From NCBI RefSeq assembly GCF_032163395.1, contig NZ_CP119968.1:4056001-4120000 (forward strand): a DNA stretch of 64,000 bases, written 5' to 3'. A program made the translations under genes and the position numbers. Shown one piece after another: positions 1-10,002 of this stretch. The notes under the pieces are model-generated. The model was not told the DNA's origin and searched no databases. It saw nothing but the letters and a program-made list of their open reading frames with translations. Within the stretch, counting starts at the first letter, position 1, and every line of letters starts with the position of its first letter. The stretch comes from Gloeocapsopsis dulcis (lineage in GTDB: Bacteria > Cyanobacteriota > Cyanobacteriia > Cyanobacteriales > Chroococcidiopsidaceae).

Positions 1-134
1 TAGACCTGGAATTACCTTTGCCATTTGGGGTCCTTGGAATAGCCGCAAGAGTTAAAGACTTAACTCACAATGTAGATCCTATAAATGACTTGAGGGGATG
101 GGTAATTTATCCATCCCTTCTTACTGGAGATTAA
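1..134 (+). CDS. 3' end of an unrecognised protein (partial)
   Basis: A reading frame is open from the window edge (first full codon at 3) to a TAA at 132-134, giving 43 residues. The tail contains LPFGVLGIAARVKDL and ends in YPSLLTGD. Its composition is that of a normal soluble protein, with no stop before the TAA. I do not recognise the family and cannot see the start, so no function is given. Confidence 0.5.
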   Translation, partial: DLELPLPFGVLGIAARVKDLTHNVDPINDLRGWVIYPSLLTGD

Positions 135-239
135 ACTAAAAAGGAAGTTGTCCCGACGTCCATAAGGCACTAATAATTTCTCCTTTGCACTTAAAGCTGC
201 CTATTGTGTATCAACCGTGATGTAACTAGGAGAACCACC

Positions 240-1022
240 ATGTCCTCACCGTTTCCAGGGATGGACCCTTATCTAGAAAGCTACTTGTGGTCTGATGTAC
301 ACGCGGCACTTGCTAACAAGATTCGACAGCAGTTGACGCCTAAACTACGCCCGCGATACACAGCTAGGTTGGAGATATATTTAGTAGAAGACCCAACACC
401 AGAAGTCGAAGTTGGTATTCTTTACCCTGATGTCGAGATCTTACAAGTACAGCAATCTCAGGAAACCACGACTCCAGTAAAAGAGAGTGTTGCTACTACT
501 CCTGCACTATTAACGCTACCTGTTTTGCAACCTGTAGAAGTCCGAATTCCCACTGTTGAGATTCGAGATACAGCTAAAAATGTCCTAGTAACTTGTATTG
601 AGATTCTCTCTCCAGTGAACAAACGCGAACCAGGTTTGAGTATTTACCGTCAAAAGCGCCAACGTCTATATCAAGCTGGAGTACATCTAATTGAACTAGA
701 TTTATTACGGCGGGGTACTCGTCCCTTCAACCATCCCCGTATTCCAAATGTGCCTTATATCGTGACTCTGACTCGTGCTCATTCTGGAGTGGTCAATATT
801 TGGACAATCGGCTTACAAGACCAATTACCAATTATTCCTATACCGTTGCGCGATCCTGATGCTGATGTTGTTCTAGATTTATCTTCAGCTTTGCGTGATA
901 TTTACGAGGAAGCTGCTTATGACCTTTCGATTGATTATAGTCAGCCACCACCACCGCCACCATTGTCTGAGTCAGATACTAAGTGGATCGAAAATTTGCT
1001 TGCAGCGTTTCGACAATATTAG
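240..1022 (+). CDS. DUF4058 family protein
   Basis: A 260-residue protein that begins with the DUF4058 signature MSSPFPGMDPYLE and continues with a W-x-D-V-H segment. This family is common, often multicopy, in cyanobacteria and has no established function; a nuclease-like fold has been suggested for related families, but nothing here proves it. The ATG at 240 is preferred over an in-frame ATG at 204 because AGGAG lies at 228-232, seven bases upstream, and the family signature starts exactly there. The tail has a polyproline run (about residues 238-243) before the last helix. It stands alone, with gene relics downstream. Confidence 0.85.
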   Translation: MSSPFPGMDPYLESYLWSDVHAALANKIRQQLTPKLRPRYTARLEIYLVEDPTPEVEVGILYPDVEILQVQQSQETTTPVKESVATTPALLTLPVLQPVEVRIPTVEIRDTAKNVLVTCIEILSPVNKREPGLSIYRQKRQRLYQAGVHLIELDLLRRGTRPFNHPRIPNVPYIVTLTRAHSGVVNIWTIGLQDQLPIIPIPLRDPDADVVLDLSSALRDIYEEAAYDLSIDYSQPPPPPPLSESDTKWIENLLAAFRQY

Positions 1023-1029
1023 CATTTAG

Positions 1030-1103
1030 GTTCTAGTTGCTACCCAGCCACCACCCCAAAGCCCTGTAGAAAACCTGATAATATGACCAAAACCCGCTTG
1101 CTA
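1030..1103 (-). pseudogene. Relic of a methyltransferase C-terminus
   Basis: About 74 bases resemble the 3' end of the methyltransferase gene at 7799-8500. On the minus strand they still read QAGFGHIIRFSTGL followed by WGGGWVA, against QAGFGNMIRFYTGL and WGGGWVA in the intact gene. Substitutions preserve the frame, so this is more likely the last fragment of a diverged paralogue than a recent copy. Nothing upstream in the frame remains. Confidence 0.65.
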
Positions 1104-1163
1104 AAGTAATTGTCGCCAGGCACGCTGATCGAGTCTAGCGCTAGCCATACTTTCTATGTCACC

Positions 1164-1355
1164 ATGCCTGAGATTGAAAGCGTACGATTGAAAACTACAG
1201 ATTTAATCCGCGATCTGTGACAGCAACTCAATCTTGCTCAGATAAGGTTCGCATCTAGATTAGGTGTCCCATTTCAACCTGTCAATCGTTAGGAGAATGG
1301 GCACACAAAGCCTTTACTAATGGCACTGAAGTTTCTTGTAGAATTAGTACAGTAA
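1164..1355 (+). pseudogene. Decayed XRE-type helix-turn-helix regulator
   Basis: From ATG 1164 the frame reads MPEIESVRLKTTDLIRDL, then a TGA (1218-1220), then QQLNLAQIRFASRLGVPFQ, a second stop (TAG in the position of the usual Trp of the R-W-E-N-G motif), then ENGHTKP and a final TAA at 1353-1355. The order L-x-Q-x-x-F-A-x-x-L-G-V ... N-R-(W)-E-N-G-x-x-x-P is the classic XRE/HTH_3 fold. Two in-frame stops inside 64 codons make it a pseudogene. It may once have been an antitoxin or regulator gene. Confidence 0.7.
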
Positions 1356-1455
1356 ATTGATACTGATGTAACGTTGCTAGATCAGCATTTTCCAGAAAAG
1401 GAATCGAAACACTGATTCAACAACACCAACAGAAACCGAGATAGCCTCTAAGTCG

Positions 1456-4400
1456 ATGAAGAGGACTGGGCAAGTTGACTTGAAAAAAAATAAGAATATG
1501 ACACCTGAGACGGGACAAACCAGCCTAGATGATATTCTCATTACCCCAGAATTGTCCCGTCGAGCACCCAGAACTTCTGACCTGAAAGCTGAAAATGATG
1601 CTTTTCGCACGCTAGCACGGCAACTAGTTGAGCAACCCCAAACAATGCTTCAAACCCTTGCGGCGATCGCTAAAGATCTCTGCCAAGCAGGAACAGCAGG
1701 AGTCAGCTTGCTAGAGGTGACACCGAGTGGTGAAGAATTCCGCTTAGTGGCACTTGCTGGAGAACTAGCAGGATCTGAGCAGGGGACAGTACCACGCCAG
1801 TTTAGTTTCTGCGGTGTCTGTCTAGAATGTCGAGCCGCCCAGCTTTACTCTTATCCGGCACGATATTTTACGCATCTCCAGTTGATTAAGCCGGCGATCG
1901 TTGAAAGTCTAGTGATTCCGCTAGTGGCGGCAGATCAACCCCTAGGTGCAATTTGGATTGTTTCTCACGACCCACAGCGACAGTTTGATGGCGAAGACGC
2001 GCGGGTGATGACTAGCCTTGCAGACTTTACCGCCGCTGCTTTGTACAATAACCAGACTCGTCAGGCTGCCGAATCTGCCCAAAGTCTGCTACATATGCTG
2101 CTAGAGCACGTACCAGAGGGAATTACGATCGCAGGCGAACCGCCGGACTTCCCGATTGTTGCCACTAGCAGAGTTGCTCAAGAGTTGTTGGGTAAACCAA
2201 GCAAAACCATCCTTGGATTGTCATCTGGCAATTATATTCAGTCCTATGGTTTATTTCTAGCAGATGGCGCGACTCGTCCCACCCTTGAGCAAATACCCCT
2301 GTATCGTGCTACACGCTATGGCGAAACTGTTTCTAATGAAGAATGGGTGATTGAGCGTTTTGATGGTAGCCGGATCACCGCCCTCGTTCAGGCAGTGCCC
2401 CTTCGAGATGCTCAAAGACAAATTATTGGCGCAATCAACTGCTGGAGGGACATTACTGAACGCAAACAAGCAGAGAAAGCTCTACGGGAAAGCGAAACTC
2501 GCTTTCGGTTAATGGTTGAAAGTGCGAAAGAATATGCCATTTTCACTCTCGACCTCAATGGCATGATTACGAGTTGGAATTCTGGTGCCGAACGATTGTT
2601 AGGGTATCAGGAAGCAGAAATTCTCGGTCGCGACGGTCGCATCATTTTTACGCCGGAAGACAACGCACGAGGAAAAGCCGACCAGGAAAAACAAATCGCA
2701 CTAGCGCAAGGACAGGCAGAAAATGAACGCTGGCACGTGCGAAAAGATGGCAGCCGCTTTTGGGGCAGTGGTTTAGTGATGCCGTTGCAAACTGAAGTGG
2801 GCACCACGCAGGGATTTATCAAAATCATGCAAGACAGAACGAAGCATCGGCAAGCCGATGAACGGTTGCGGTTGCTCTATGACACCACTAGCGATTTACT
2901 CGCTACCGAACAACCCCTGGCGTTGATGCATAACTTATTCAGCAAACTAGCAGCCCAGCTCGAGTTGGATGATTACTATCAGTACATGGTGGAGGAAAAA
3001 GACAATCAGCAAATGCTGCATCTGAGCAGCTATGCGGGGATCTCCGAGGAAGTAGCTCAAGCGATCGCCTGGATTGAATTTGGTCAATATCTCTGTGGAC
3101 TGGTAGCACAAGCGCGGCGACAAATTGTCCTCAATCAAGCGCAAATCGCCACCCATCCCAACGCACAGTCAATTTGCTCGCTTGGTATTACTGCTTATGC
3201 AGGGCAACCGCTGATTGTTCAAGGACGTTTGCTAGGAACACTTTCATTTGCCAGCCGCACCCGCACCAACTTTACTCCCGAAGAAATTGATTTGCTGCAA
3301 TCTACCTGTGACCAGATGGCGATCGCTCTGGAACGGGCAAATCTGAATGCTTCACTTCAGCAGCAAGCCGAACAGTTAATACAAGTAAATCGCATCAAGG
3401 ATGAATTTTTAGCCGTGCTATCGCATGAGTTGCGCTCTCCCCTCAACCCGATTCTCGGTTGGACGAAGCTGCTGCAATCGGGCAAGCTGGATGCAGCCAA
3501 AACTGCGCAGGCTTTAGCGACAATTGAACGCAATGCCAAGTTACAAACGGAACTGATTGAAGACTTGCTTGATGTCTCTCGAATTCTCCAAGGCAAACTT
3601 AGTCTCAACATTCGTCAGGTCAATTTAGCGATGACAGTGGAAGCGGCGCTCGAAACCGTGAGTTTGGCGGCACAAGCCAAAGCGATTGAAATACAAACAA
3701 CGTTCGATGCTCAGGTTGGAGTGTTGGGGGACTCAAGCCGCTTGCAGCAAATCGTGTGGAATCTAGTTTCTAATGCAGTGAAATTCACCCCCCCAGGTGG
3801 GCGCGTTGCAGTGCGCTTAACTCGCGTTGGCAATCAGGCTCAAATTACTGTCACCGATACTGGAAAAGGGATCGATCCAGAGTTTTTGCCCTATGTCTTT
3901 GAATACTTCCGGCAAGAAGATGGTGCGACAACGCGGCAGTTTGGCGGATTGGGGTTAGGGTTGGCGATCGTGCGTCACTTGGTGGAATTGCACGGCGGCT
4001 CAGTTGCGGCAGACAGCCTGGGTGAAGGACAAGGTGCAACCTTCACAGTCAAGCTACCCATATCAGATAAAAAAGGGCAAGAGAACCCCGAACAACGGCT
4101 GACGTCGCCCTCGACTACCGATCGACCTCTTTTAGGGATGCGCGTGCTGGTTGTTGATGATGAACCAGATATGCGAGACGTTATTGCCTTTTCGCTAGAG
4201 CAATCAGGTGCAGAAGTCATGACTGTTGCTAGCGCAGCGGCAGCATTAGTGGCGTTAGCACAGTTCCAGCCGGATATTCTATTGAGCGACATTGGCATGC
4301 CAGGGATGGATGGCTATATGCTGCTGCGGCAAGTTAGAACCTTGTCGCCAGAAGAAGGTGGACAAGTTCCGGCGATCGCGCTGACTGCGTATGCTGCAGA

Positions 4401-4518
4401 GGTTGAGCAACAACAAGCGCTACAAGCTGGTTTTCAACGACATCTCGCAAAGCCTGTAGAACCAGATATTTTAGTAAAGGAGATTGTCAAGCTATTGAGT
4501 AACCGCCAGCGTACTTGA
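1456..4518 (+). CDS. Hybrid sensor histidine kinase (GAF-PAS-PAS-GAF-HisKA-HATPase-REC)
   Basis: A 1020-residue soluble hybrid kinase with no membrane segment. In order: a GAF domain (about 50-195), PAS (205-330, ending in a PAC-like DITERKQAEK), PAS (340-460), GAF (475-640), HisKA with the H-box FLAVLSHELRSPLNPILGW (phospho-accepting His657), HATPase_c with N-box NAVKF (near 769) and G-box GGLGLGLAIV (near 830), and a C-terminal receiver with VVDDEPD, phospho-acceptor Asp945 in LLSDIGMPGMDGY and the AKP lysine. All catalytic residues look intact. Ligands of the GAF and PAS domains are unknown; no bilin-binding Cys motif stands out. The start is uncertain: ATG 1456 or ATG 1498, neither with a clear ribosome site. 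No output gene is adjacent. The next gene downstream is a broken kinase of similar architecture. Confidence 0.9.
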   Translation: MKRTGQVDLKKNKNMTPETGQTSLDDILITPELSRRAPRTSDLKAENDAFRTLARQLVEQPQTMLQTLAAIAKDLCQAGTAGVSLLEVTPSGEEFRLVALAGELAGSEQGTVPRQFSFCGVCLECRAAQLYSYPARYFTHLQLIKPAIVESLVIPLVAADQPLGAIWIVSHDPQRQFDGEDARVMTSLADFTAAALYNNQTRQAAESAQSLLHMLLEHVPEGITIAGEPPDFPIVATSRVAQELLGKPSKTILGLSSGNYIQSYGLFLADGATRPTLEQIPLYRATRYGETVSNEEWVIERFDGSRITALVQAVPLRDAQRQIIGAINCWRDITERKQAEKALRESETRFRLMVESAKEYAIFTLDLNGMITSWNSGAERLLGYQEAEILGRDGRIIFTPEDNARGKADQEKQIALAQGQAENERWHVRKDGSRFWGSGLVMPLQTEVGTTQGFIKIMQDRTKHRQADERLRLLYDTTSDLLATEQPLALMHNLFSKLAAQLELDDYYQYMVEEKDNQQMLHLSSYAGISEEVAQAIAWIEFGQYLCGLVAQARRQIVLNQAQIATHPNAQSICSLGITAYAGQPLIVQGRLLGTLSFASRTRTNFTPEEIDLLQSTCDQMAIALERANLNASLQQQAEQLIQVNRIKDEFLAVLSHELRSPLNPILGWTKLLQSGKLDAAKTAQALATIERNAKLQTELIEDLLDVSRILQGKLSLNIRQVNLAMTVEAALETVSLAAQAKAIEIQTTFDAQVGVLGDSSRLQQIVWNLVSNAVKFTPPGGRVAVRLTRVGNQAQITVTDTGKGIDPEFLPYVFEYFRQEDGATTRQFGGLGLGLAIVRHLVELHGGSVAADSLGEGQGATFTVKLPISDKKGQENPEQRLTSPSTTDRPLLGMRVLVVDDEPDMRDVIAFSLEQSGAEVMTVASAAAALVALAQFQPDILLSDIGMPGMDGYMLLRQVRTLSPEEGGQVPAIALTAYAAEVEQQQALQAGFQRHLAKPVEPDILVKEIVKLLSNRQRT

Positions 4519-4547
4519 TCTGCTGTGACGTATTCAACGGACAAGCC

Positions 4548-7503
4548 ATGCGGCAATCGGCTTAAGCAATTCTCAGACGACGATTAACGACTGCGATCGC
4601 GCTACCGATCGTGCTGTTGTTGTTGCTGTCGGGTATTTCAATATGGCAAGTAAATAGTTTGCGCTCAGCACTGCAGTGGGTCGATCATACGGATCGCGTG
4701 ATTTCCCAAGCCAATCGAGTGCAAAAATTGTTGGTCGATATGGAAACTGGGAATCGAAGCTATTTGCTAACAGGGGAGCAAATCTTTTTAGAGCCTTATA
4801 CGCAAGCAATCGCTCAAATCAAACCCGCATTAAATGATCTTAAACATCTGGTAGACGATAATCCTATTCAAGTTCAACGTGTCGAGGAATTGCAACAGCA
4901 ACACGCCAACTGGATTCGCGGTGTGCCAAATCTTGCCTTAGCGCAAAGCAATCAAGCCGAATTACGCGCGACGCTGCTTCGCCGCAAACAAGAAATGGAC
5001 GCGATGCGAAGTTTGATTGCTAACTTTATTGCAACCGAAGAACAATTACATAGCGATCGCGTCCGCACAGTTCAACAGATAAGTCGCTTCGTGACTGCGA
5101 CGAGTGTGGGGCTAGCAATTATTATCGGGGCGGTTCTTGCTTACGTCAGCTGGCAGCAATTGCGAAAAGTAGCTCAAACTTACACAACAATGCTGGCATC
5201 GTTGCAGCAAAGCTTGGATGATCGCAACGCAGCTGAAGGGGCGCTACGCAATAGCGAAGAACGGTTTTGCCGCGCCATTTTAGAAGCACCTCTGCCGATT
5301 ATGCTGCATACCGAAACCGGAGAAGTGATTTAAATTAATCGCCAATGGGTGCAAATTACCGGCTATACGTTGCAAGATATACCGACGATCGCCGATTAGA
5401 CGGAGCGTGCCTATGGAGAACGCCGAAATCTCGTTCGTGCGGAGATTGAGCGATTGTATCAATCAAAGGAAAGCCTTGCTGAAGGTGAATTTGTGATAAC
5501 TACCCGTGCCGGAGAAAAACGCACTTGGGAATTCTTCTCCAGTCCTGTTGGTGCGTTAGCAGATGGACGACGATTGATAATTAGTACGCAATCGACATCA
5601 CCGAACGCAAGCACATCGAACAGCAATTTCAGGAAAACTACACTTTACTGCAATCGGTGATCAACGGCACGACTGATGCAATTTTCATGAAAGACCGTCA
5701 AGGGTGCTATCGACTCGCCAATCAGAGAACTGCACAATTTTAGGGCAATCAGTGGAAGACATTTTAGGTAAAGATGACACTCAGTTTTTGCCACCCGATG
5801 TTGTCACTGCGCTTCGTGCGATTGATCGCACGGTGATGCGAACAGGGCGATCGCAAATCTTTGAAGAGCAAATTCCCGAAAACGGTGAGATTCGCACGTT
5901 TCTGTCAACCAAAGATCCCTATGTCGATGCTCAAGGTAATATTGCAGGCATTATCGGCATTGCGCGGGATATTACCGATCGCAAGCAAGCTGAAGAACAG
6001 ATTCAAAAAGCAGCGAAACGACTCGCCGCACTACAAGAAATTGATCGCTCGATTTTGCGGTTAGAGTCTCCGGCAGAGATTACTCAAGCAGCAATCTCAC
6101 GGCTGTTACAAGTCGTTGAGGCGGAGCAAGCGGCGGTGCTGCTATTCAACTTTGAGCGCGGTGAATTTGAAATTTTAGCCGGAGAAATTGGCGGCGATCG
6201 CGTCGGAACTGTTCGTCAAATCGCTGATAGTGTTTCGCCAGAAGTACTGCTGAATCGAGAAGCAGTTTGGTATATTCAAGACTTGGCGATGCTAGTGCAG
6301 CGCAGCGCGTTTGGAGAGAAGTTGCTTGCTGCAGGTTATCATAGCTTTCTCGCCGTGGCGCTGATGATTGCCGGAAAATTCACCGGAGACCTATTGTTGG
6401 TCAAGCGCAAACCGAACGCTTTTTCTGCCGAAGATCGAGAAATTGTGCATGAAGTCGCAAATCAGTTGGCGATCGCGATTCAGCAATCACAACTGCGCGA
6501 TCAACTGCAACGTTACGCAACCGAACTCGAACATCGCGTTGCCGAACGTACCGCCGAACTTGAAGTTATCAATCGAGAACTTGAAGCTTTTACCTACTCA
6601 GTTTCCCACGACTTGCGGGCACCACTGCGGACAATACAAGGCTTTGCGCAAGCGTTGCTCGAAGATTCTGGCGACCAACTAGACGAATTGGGCAAAAATT
6701 ATATCCACTCGATTATTGAAGATTCGATGCAGATGAGTGGGTTAATTGCTGACCTGCTCGCCTACAGTCGTCTGAGCCGGACTCAAATCAATCCTCAGCT
6801 CGTTGACTTGAACAAAGCGATCAAAGAAGCACTCAAACAAGTGGCGACTGAAGTGCAGGAAAAACAGGCAAACATCACGATTGCCGAACTGTTGCCGTCA
6901 GTGCTGGCACACCGAGCAACACTCATTCAAGTCCTGGTTAATTTACTTAGTAATGCGCTGAAATTTGTTGAACTAGGAACTCAAGCGCGAGTCAACATCT
7001 ATACTAAGGAGGAGCAGCACGATCGCCAAACCTGGGTAAAGTTATACGTTGAAGATAATGGTATTGGCATTGCCCCAGAGCATCAGGAGCGTATTTTCCG
7101 CGTGTTTGAGCGGCTGCACGGCGCAGAAACCTACCCTGGTACGGGCATTGGGTTAGCCATTGTTCGCAAAGGGCTAGAGCGGATGGGTGGAGATGCAGGC
7201 GTTGAGTCTCAACTCGGTCACGCAAGCCGTTTCTGGATTGCACTACCAAAAGTTCTCACTCAACAACGCATGACGACTCGGCTGCTACTGATTGATGATA
7301 ATAAAAGCGATCGCACCCTTGTTCTGCGCGAACTTCAACGAGAATTTTCGCAACTGGACGTGCAGGAAATTATTAGTTCCGGTGAATTTAATCTCGCGAT
7401 CGTAGCAGGTGAGTTTGATGCCGTCATCACCGATTTTCAACTGCGCTGGGCAACGGGCTTAGACGTTCTACAGGCGAGTGACATCCTCTCGCGCAATGCA
7501 TAG
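4548..7503 (+). pseudogene. Broken sensor histidine kinase (CHASE3-PAS-PAS-GAF-HisKA-HATPase, truncated REC)
   Basis: The coding sense runs across three frames. A TAA at 4563 interrupts the codons before the first membrane helix (LTTAIALPIVLLLLLSG). A CHASE3-like sensor follows with METGNRSYLLTG, then a second membrane helix. A TAA at 5331 and a TAG at 5397 break the first PAS domain. One-base losses near 5588 and in the T run near 5739 shift the frame. From 5740 the frame is open through PAS/PAC, GAF, a phytochrome-type HisKA (YSVSHDLRAPLRTIQGFAQ) and HATPase (GTGIGLAIVRKGLERMGG). A receiver starts at MTTRLLLIDDN and is cut short at 7503 after about 75 residues. Three nonsense codons, two frameshifts and a lost tail make function as a membrane sensor very unlikely. 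A soluble fragment from about 5704 could in principle still be translated. Confidence 0.85.
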
Positions 7504-7798
7504 TTGTAGGATAATCGACAAGTTTCTAGCCATTCGTCTAGAAGAACTTGTTGTTCGAGGTCTGGATAAATTCGGTAGGTGTAGTTTAGTGTCAGCATCT
7601 AAGTAATCTACCATAACTTATTATTTGTGGTAAACTGTTTTGTAGTAAATATCCTGTCCGTGATTCATCCTGTCGCCAACTCAAAGATTATGGCGCCGGA
7701 CTTCTCACGGTTGAAGTTAAAACTTTGAATTTGCACTGGATCGCCTGTAACGAGAAGCCACACACAGGAACGCCCTAGCAAATAATTTTCTCTAGGAT
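7504..7798. other. Intergenic stretch with one imperfect hairpin
   Basis: No gene seen. An imperfect stem-loop lies at 7518-7551 (ACAAGTTTCTAG pairing with CTAGAAGAACTTGT, loop CCATTCGT) just after the end of the broken kinase; it lacks a T run and so is not a convincing terminator. The rest has no coding sense that I recognise. Confidence 0.4.
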
Positions 7799-8500
7799 TT
7801 AGTTTATAGTTGCTACCCAACCACCACCCCAGAGTCCTGTATAAAACCTGATCATGTTGCCAAAACCCGCTTGCTGTAACAACTCAATTGTGCGTGATTC
7901 AGTAATAGGATAAACACTTTTATTAATGGTTTCTAAACCCTCATTTATTCGTTCTGGTGGTATTCCCATTTCTTCCCAGAATAGTTTAATAATGGTAGTT
8001 ATTTGCTCAAATTCACGCGAACCTTTTTCACCAAATATATCGACTAAAACAAATGCAGCTGATGATTGCAGTCGTTGGGCAATACTTTGAAGTAATGCGA
8101 GTTTGCTACCATCATCTGGAAGAAAATGCATCACTAAAATACACGTTGCGGCATCATAAAGTGGAGTATTGGCTAAATCATGGGTATAACCTTGAAACAG
8201 CTTGACACGCTCTGATAAACCGTTTTCAGTAATTTTTTGTTGTGCGATCGCCAGCATATTAGTTGATGGATCGACGCCTAGCAATTGCCACTGCGAATTA
8301 CTCTTACCAAACTTCACTAATTCCATCCCTGTTCCCGCACCCACAATCAACAAATTTGCGGTTTCTGGTAAGTGCAATTTTAAAAACGATAGCGCCATCG
8401 TATGAATTGCTTCATAACCAGGAATTGCCCTGCGCACGCGATCGTCATATTCTGTGCTAGCAACTGGCGGGTTAGCATCAAAATCAATCGTTTTCTGCAT
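7799..8500 (-). CDS. Class I SAM-dependent methyltransferase
   Basis: 233 residues with a Rossmann-type SAM-binding motif LLIVGAGTGMEL (residues 50-61), an acidic strand end LLGVDPS and a post-motif region (AATCILVMHFLPD) typical of the Methyltransf_25/12 group. The substrate cannot be inferred. ATG at 8500 is the only sensible start. The gene stands alone between the broken kinase and hisG. A relic of a related C-terminus lies at 1030-1103, so the family was once present twice here. Confidence 0.8.
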   Translation of the reverse strand: MQKTIDFDANPPVASTEYDDRVRRAIPGYEAIHTMALSFLKLHLPETANLLIVGAGTGMELVKFGKSNSQWQLLGVDPSTNMLAIAQQKITENGLSERVKLFQGYTHDLANTPLYDAATCILVMHFLPDDGSKLALLQSIAQRLQSSAAFVLVDIFGEKGSREFEQITTIIKLFWEEMGIPPERINEGLETINKSVYPITESRTIELLQQAGFGNMIRFYTGLWGGGWVATIN

Positions 8501-8593
8501 ATCAATTTATGAATCAAGCGACTTACGAAAGTATTCTAGATTGATCTAAAATTCATGTACAAAGACAAGCAGTCAAACGTTATTGATCTAAAG

Positions 8594-9238
8594 TTAAACT
8601 GCGGCTAAAGTTGCAGAACGGATCTTTTCTATGACTTCACTCAAATTATCTGTATTTAGCCGATAACTTAACGGATGCGCAATTAGTCGCGCAGTACTCT
8701 GATACAGCGTTTCAATCTCGATTAAGCCATTCTCGCGTAAAGTTCGCCCAGTAGAAACTAAATCAACAATTGCCTCGGACATTCCTGTTATTGGTCCTAA
8801 TTCTACTGAACCGTATAAAGGCACAATTTCGACAGGTAAATCAATACTATCAAAGTATTCGCGCGCGCAATGCACAAACTTAGACGCAACTCGACTGTTG
8901 GTTGGTAACTCTATCGCCGAACGATACGGACTCGATGCTTTCACTGCTACCGACATCCGACAGCGACCATATCCTAAATCAATTAAATGTGCAACTTGAG
9001 GTTTTTTTTCCCGTAGGACGTCGTAACCTGCAATTCCCAACTGTGCTTGACCATATTCTACATACACAGGAACATCATGCGTTCGCACCAGTAATGCTTG
9101 CGCTTTTCCTGTCGGATCTTGAATTTGCAATTGCCGATTACCAGAATCCAAAAAGGCACTAAAATCTAATCCTACAGATTGCAACAAGCTAATGCTATCT
9201 TTCAAAAGAGCGCCTTTCGGCAACGCAACAGTAATCAT
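8594..9238 (-). CDS. hisG: ATP phosphoribosyltransferase, short form
   Basis: Catalyses the first step of histidine synthesis, joining ATP and PRPP. 214 residues is the short HisG form, which lacks the C-terminal regulatory domain and in other organisms works as a hetero-octamer with HisZ; no hisZ is in this window. It begins [19 protein letters not shown], the N-terminal nucleotide-binding strand, and carries the PRPP-binding loop region near [18 protein letters not shown] (about 157-174). It is transcribed away from the response regulator at 9316, with a heptamer repeat between the two starts. Confidence 0.93.
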   Translation of the reverse strand: MITVALPKGALLKDSISLLQSVGLDFSAFLDSGNRQLQIQDPTGKAQALLVRTHDVPVYVEYGQAQLGIAGYDVLREKKPQVAHLIDLGYGRCRMSVAVKASSPYRSAIELPTNSRVASKFVHCAREYFDSIDLPVEIVPLYGSVELGPITGMSEAIVDLVSTGRTLRENGLIEIETLYQSTARLIAHPLSYRLNTDNLSEVIEKIRSATLAAV

Positions 9239-9280
9239 AAGAATAGAGGTTTATAAGAAGCTAAACAAATTCTATACCCT

Positions 9281-9308
9281 CGCCCCTCGCCCCTCGCCCC
9301 TCGCCCCT
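9281..9308. repeat. Four tandem copies of CGCCCCT
   Basis: Four perfect 7-base units directly precede the response regulator start at 9316 and follow a partial unit (CCCT at 9277). Short tandemly repeated heptamers of this kind are well known in cyanobacterial intergenic regions. The run is C-rich on the plus strand and lies inside the divergent hisG/regulator promoter region, where copy-number change could alter spacing. Confidence 0.9.
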
Positions 9309-9315
9309 ATTTCTT

Positions 9316-10002
9316 ATGCGAATTCTCTTAGTTGACGACGAAGTTGAACTTACCGATCCTTTAAGCCGCGTTCTGAGCCGCGAAGGTTATAGTGTTGATG
9401 CTGCTTATGATGGTGCAACTGGTAGTGAATTAGCAGCACAAAAAAGCTACGACCTACTAATTTTAGACTGGATGCTACCATTTAAGACTGGTTTAGAAAT
9501 TTGTCAGGAGGCGCGGCGTAGTGGACAAACAACACCTGTGCTTTTTCTAACAGCTAAAGATACCGTAGACGATCGCGTTCAAGGTTTGGATGCAGGTGCG
9601 GATGATTATCTCGTTAAACCATTTGAATTACGCGAGTTACTCGCAAGAGTCCGTGCTTTGTTACGGCGATCGGGTACTGAGGTGACAACATCGACAACGC
9701 AAAAGCTGCAAGTTGCTGATTTAGAACTTGATTGCGAAAATCAGCTAGCGTATCGTCAAGAACGGATGATTGAACTATCGGAAAAAGAGAGTCAGCTACT
9801 CGAATATTTTATGCGTAATACTGGACATTTGCTAACGCATACACAAATTCAACAACATTTATGGGGGGATGGCGAACCGCCGAGTAGTAACGTGTTAGCG
9901 GCTTTAATTCGCTTGTTACGTCGTAAAGTTGAAGCACCAGGAGAAACGCCACTGATTCACACCGTTTATGGCAAAGGTTATCGCTTTGGTGAAAATAACT
10001 GA
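9316..10002 (+). CDS. OmpR/PhoB-family response regulator (RppA-like)
   Basis: 228 residues: receiver domain (1-115) with the acidic pocket DDE (7-9), phospho-acceptor Asp51 in LILDWMLP, Thr79 and Lys101, followed by a winged-helix DNA-binding domain (about 130-225, ending GKGYRFGE). Overall it resembles RppA/NrsR-type regulators of redox- or metal-responsive genes in cyanobacteria, but that is similarity by eye. No partner kinase lies next to it; it is an orphan here. Its last 25 bases overlap the end of the convergent acetyltransferase gene. Confidence 0.88.
   Translation: MRILLVDDEVELTDPLSRVLSREGYSVDAAYDGATGSELAAQKSYDLLILDWMLPFKTGLEICQEARRSGQTTPVLFLTAKDTVDDRVQGLDAGADDYLVKPFELRELLARVRALLRRSGTEVTTSTTQKLQVADLELDCENQLAYRQERMIELSEKESQLLEYFMRNTGHLLTHTQIQQHLWGDGEPPSSNVLAALIRLLRRKVEAPGETPLIHTVYGKGYRFGENN

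Noticed and set aside
5454-5660. Separate small gene inside the broken kinase
   Set aside because: It is the first PAS domain of the kinase between a stop and a frameshift, not an independent gene.
7518-7551. Terminator after the broken kinase
   Set aside because: The stem has a two-base bulge and no T run follows on either strand.
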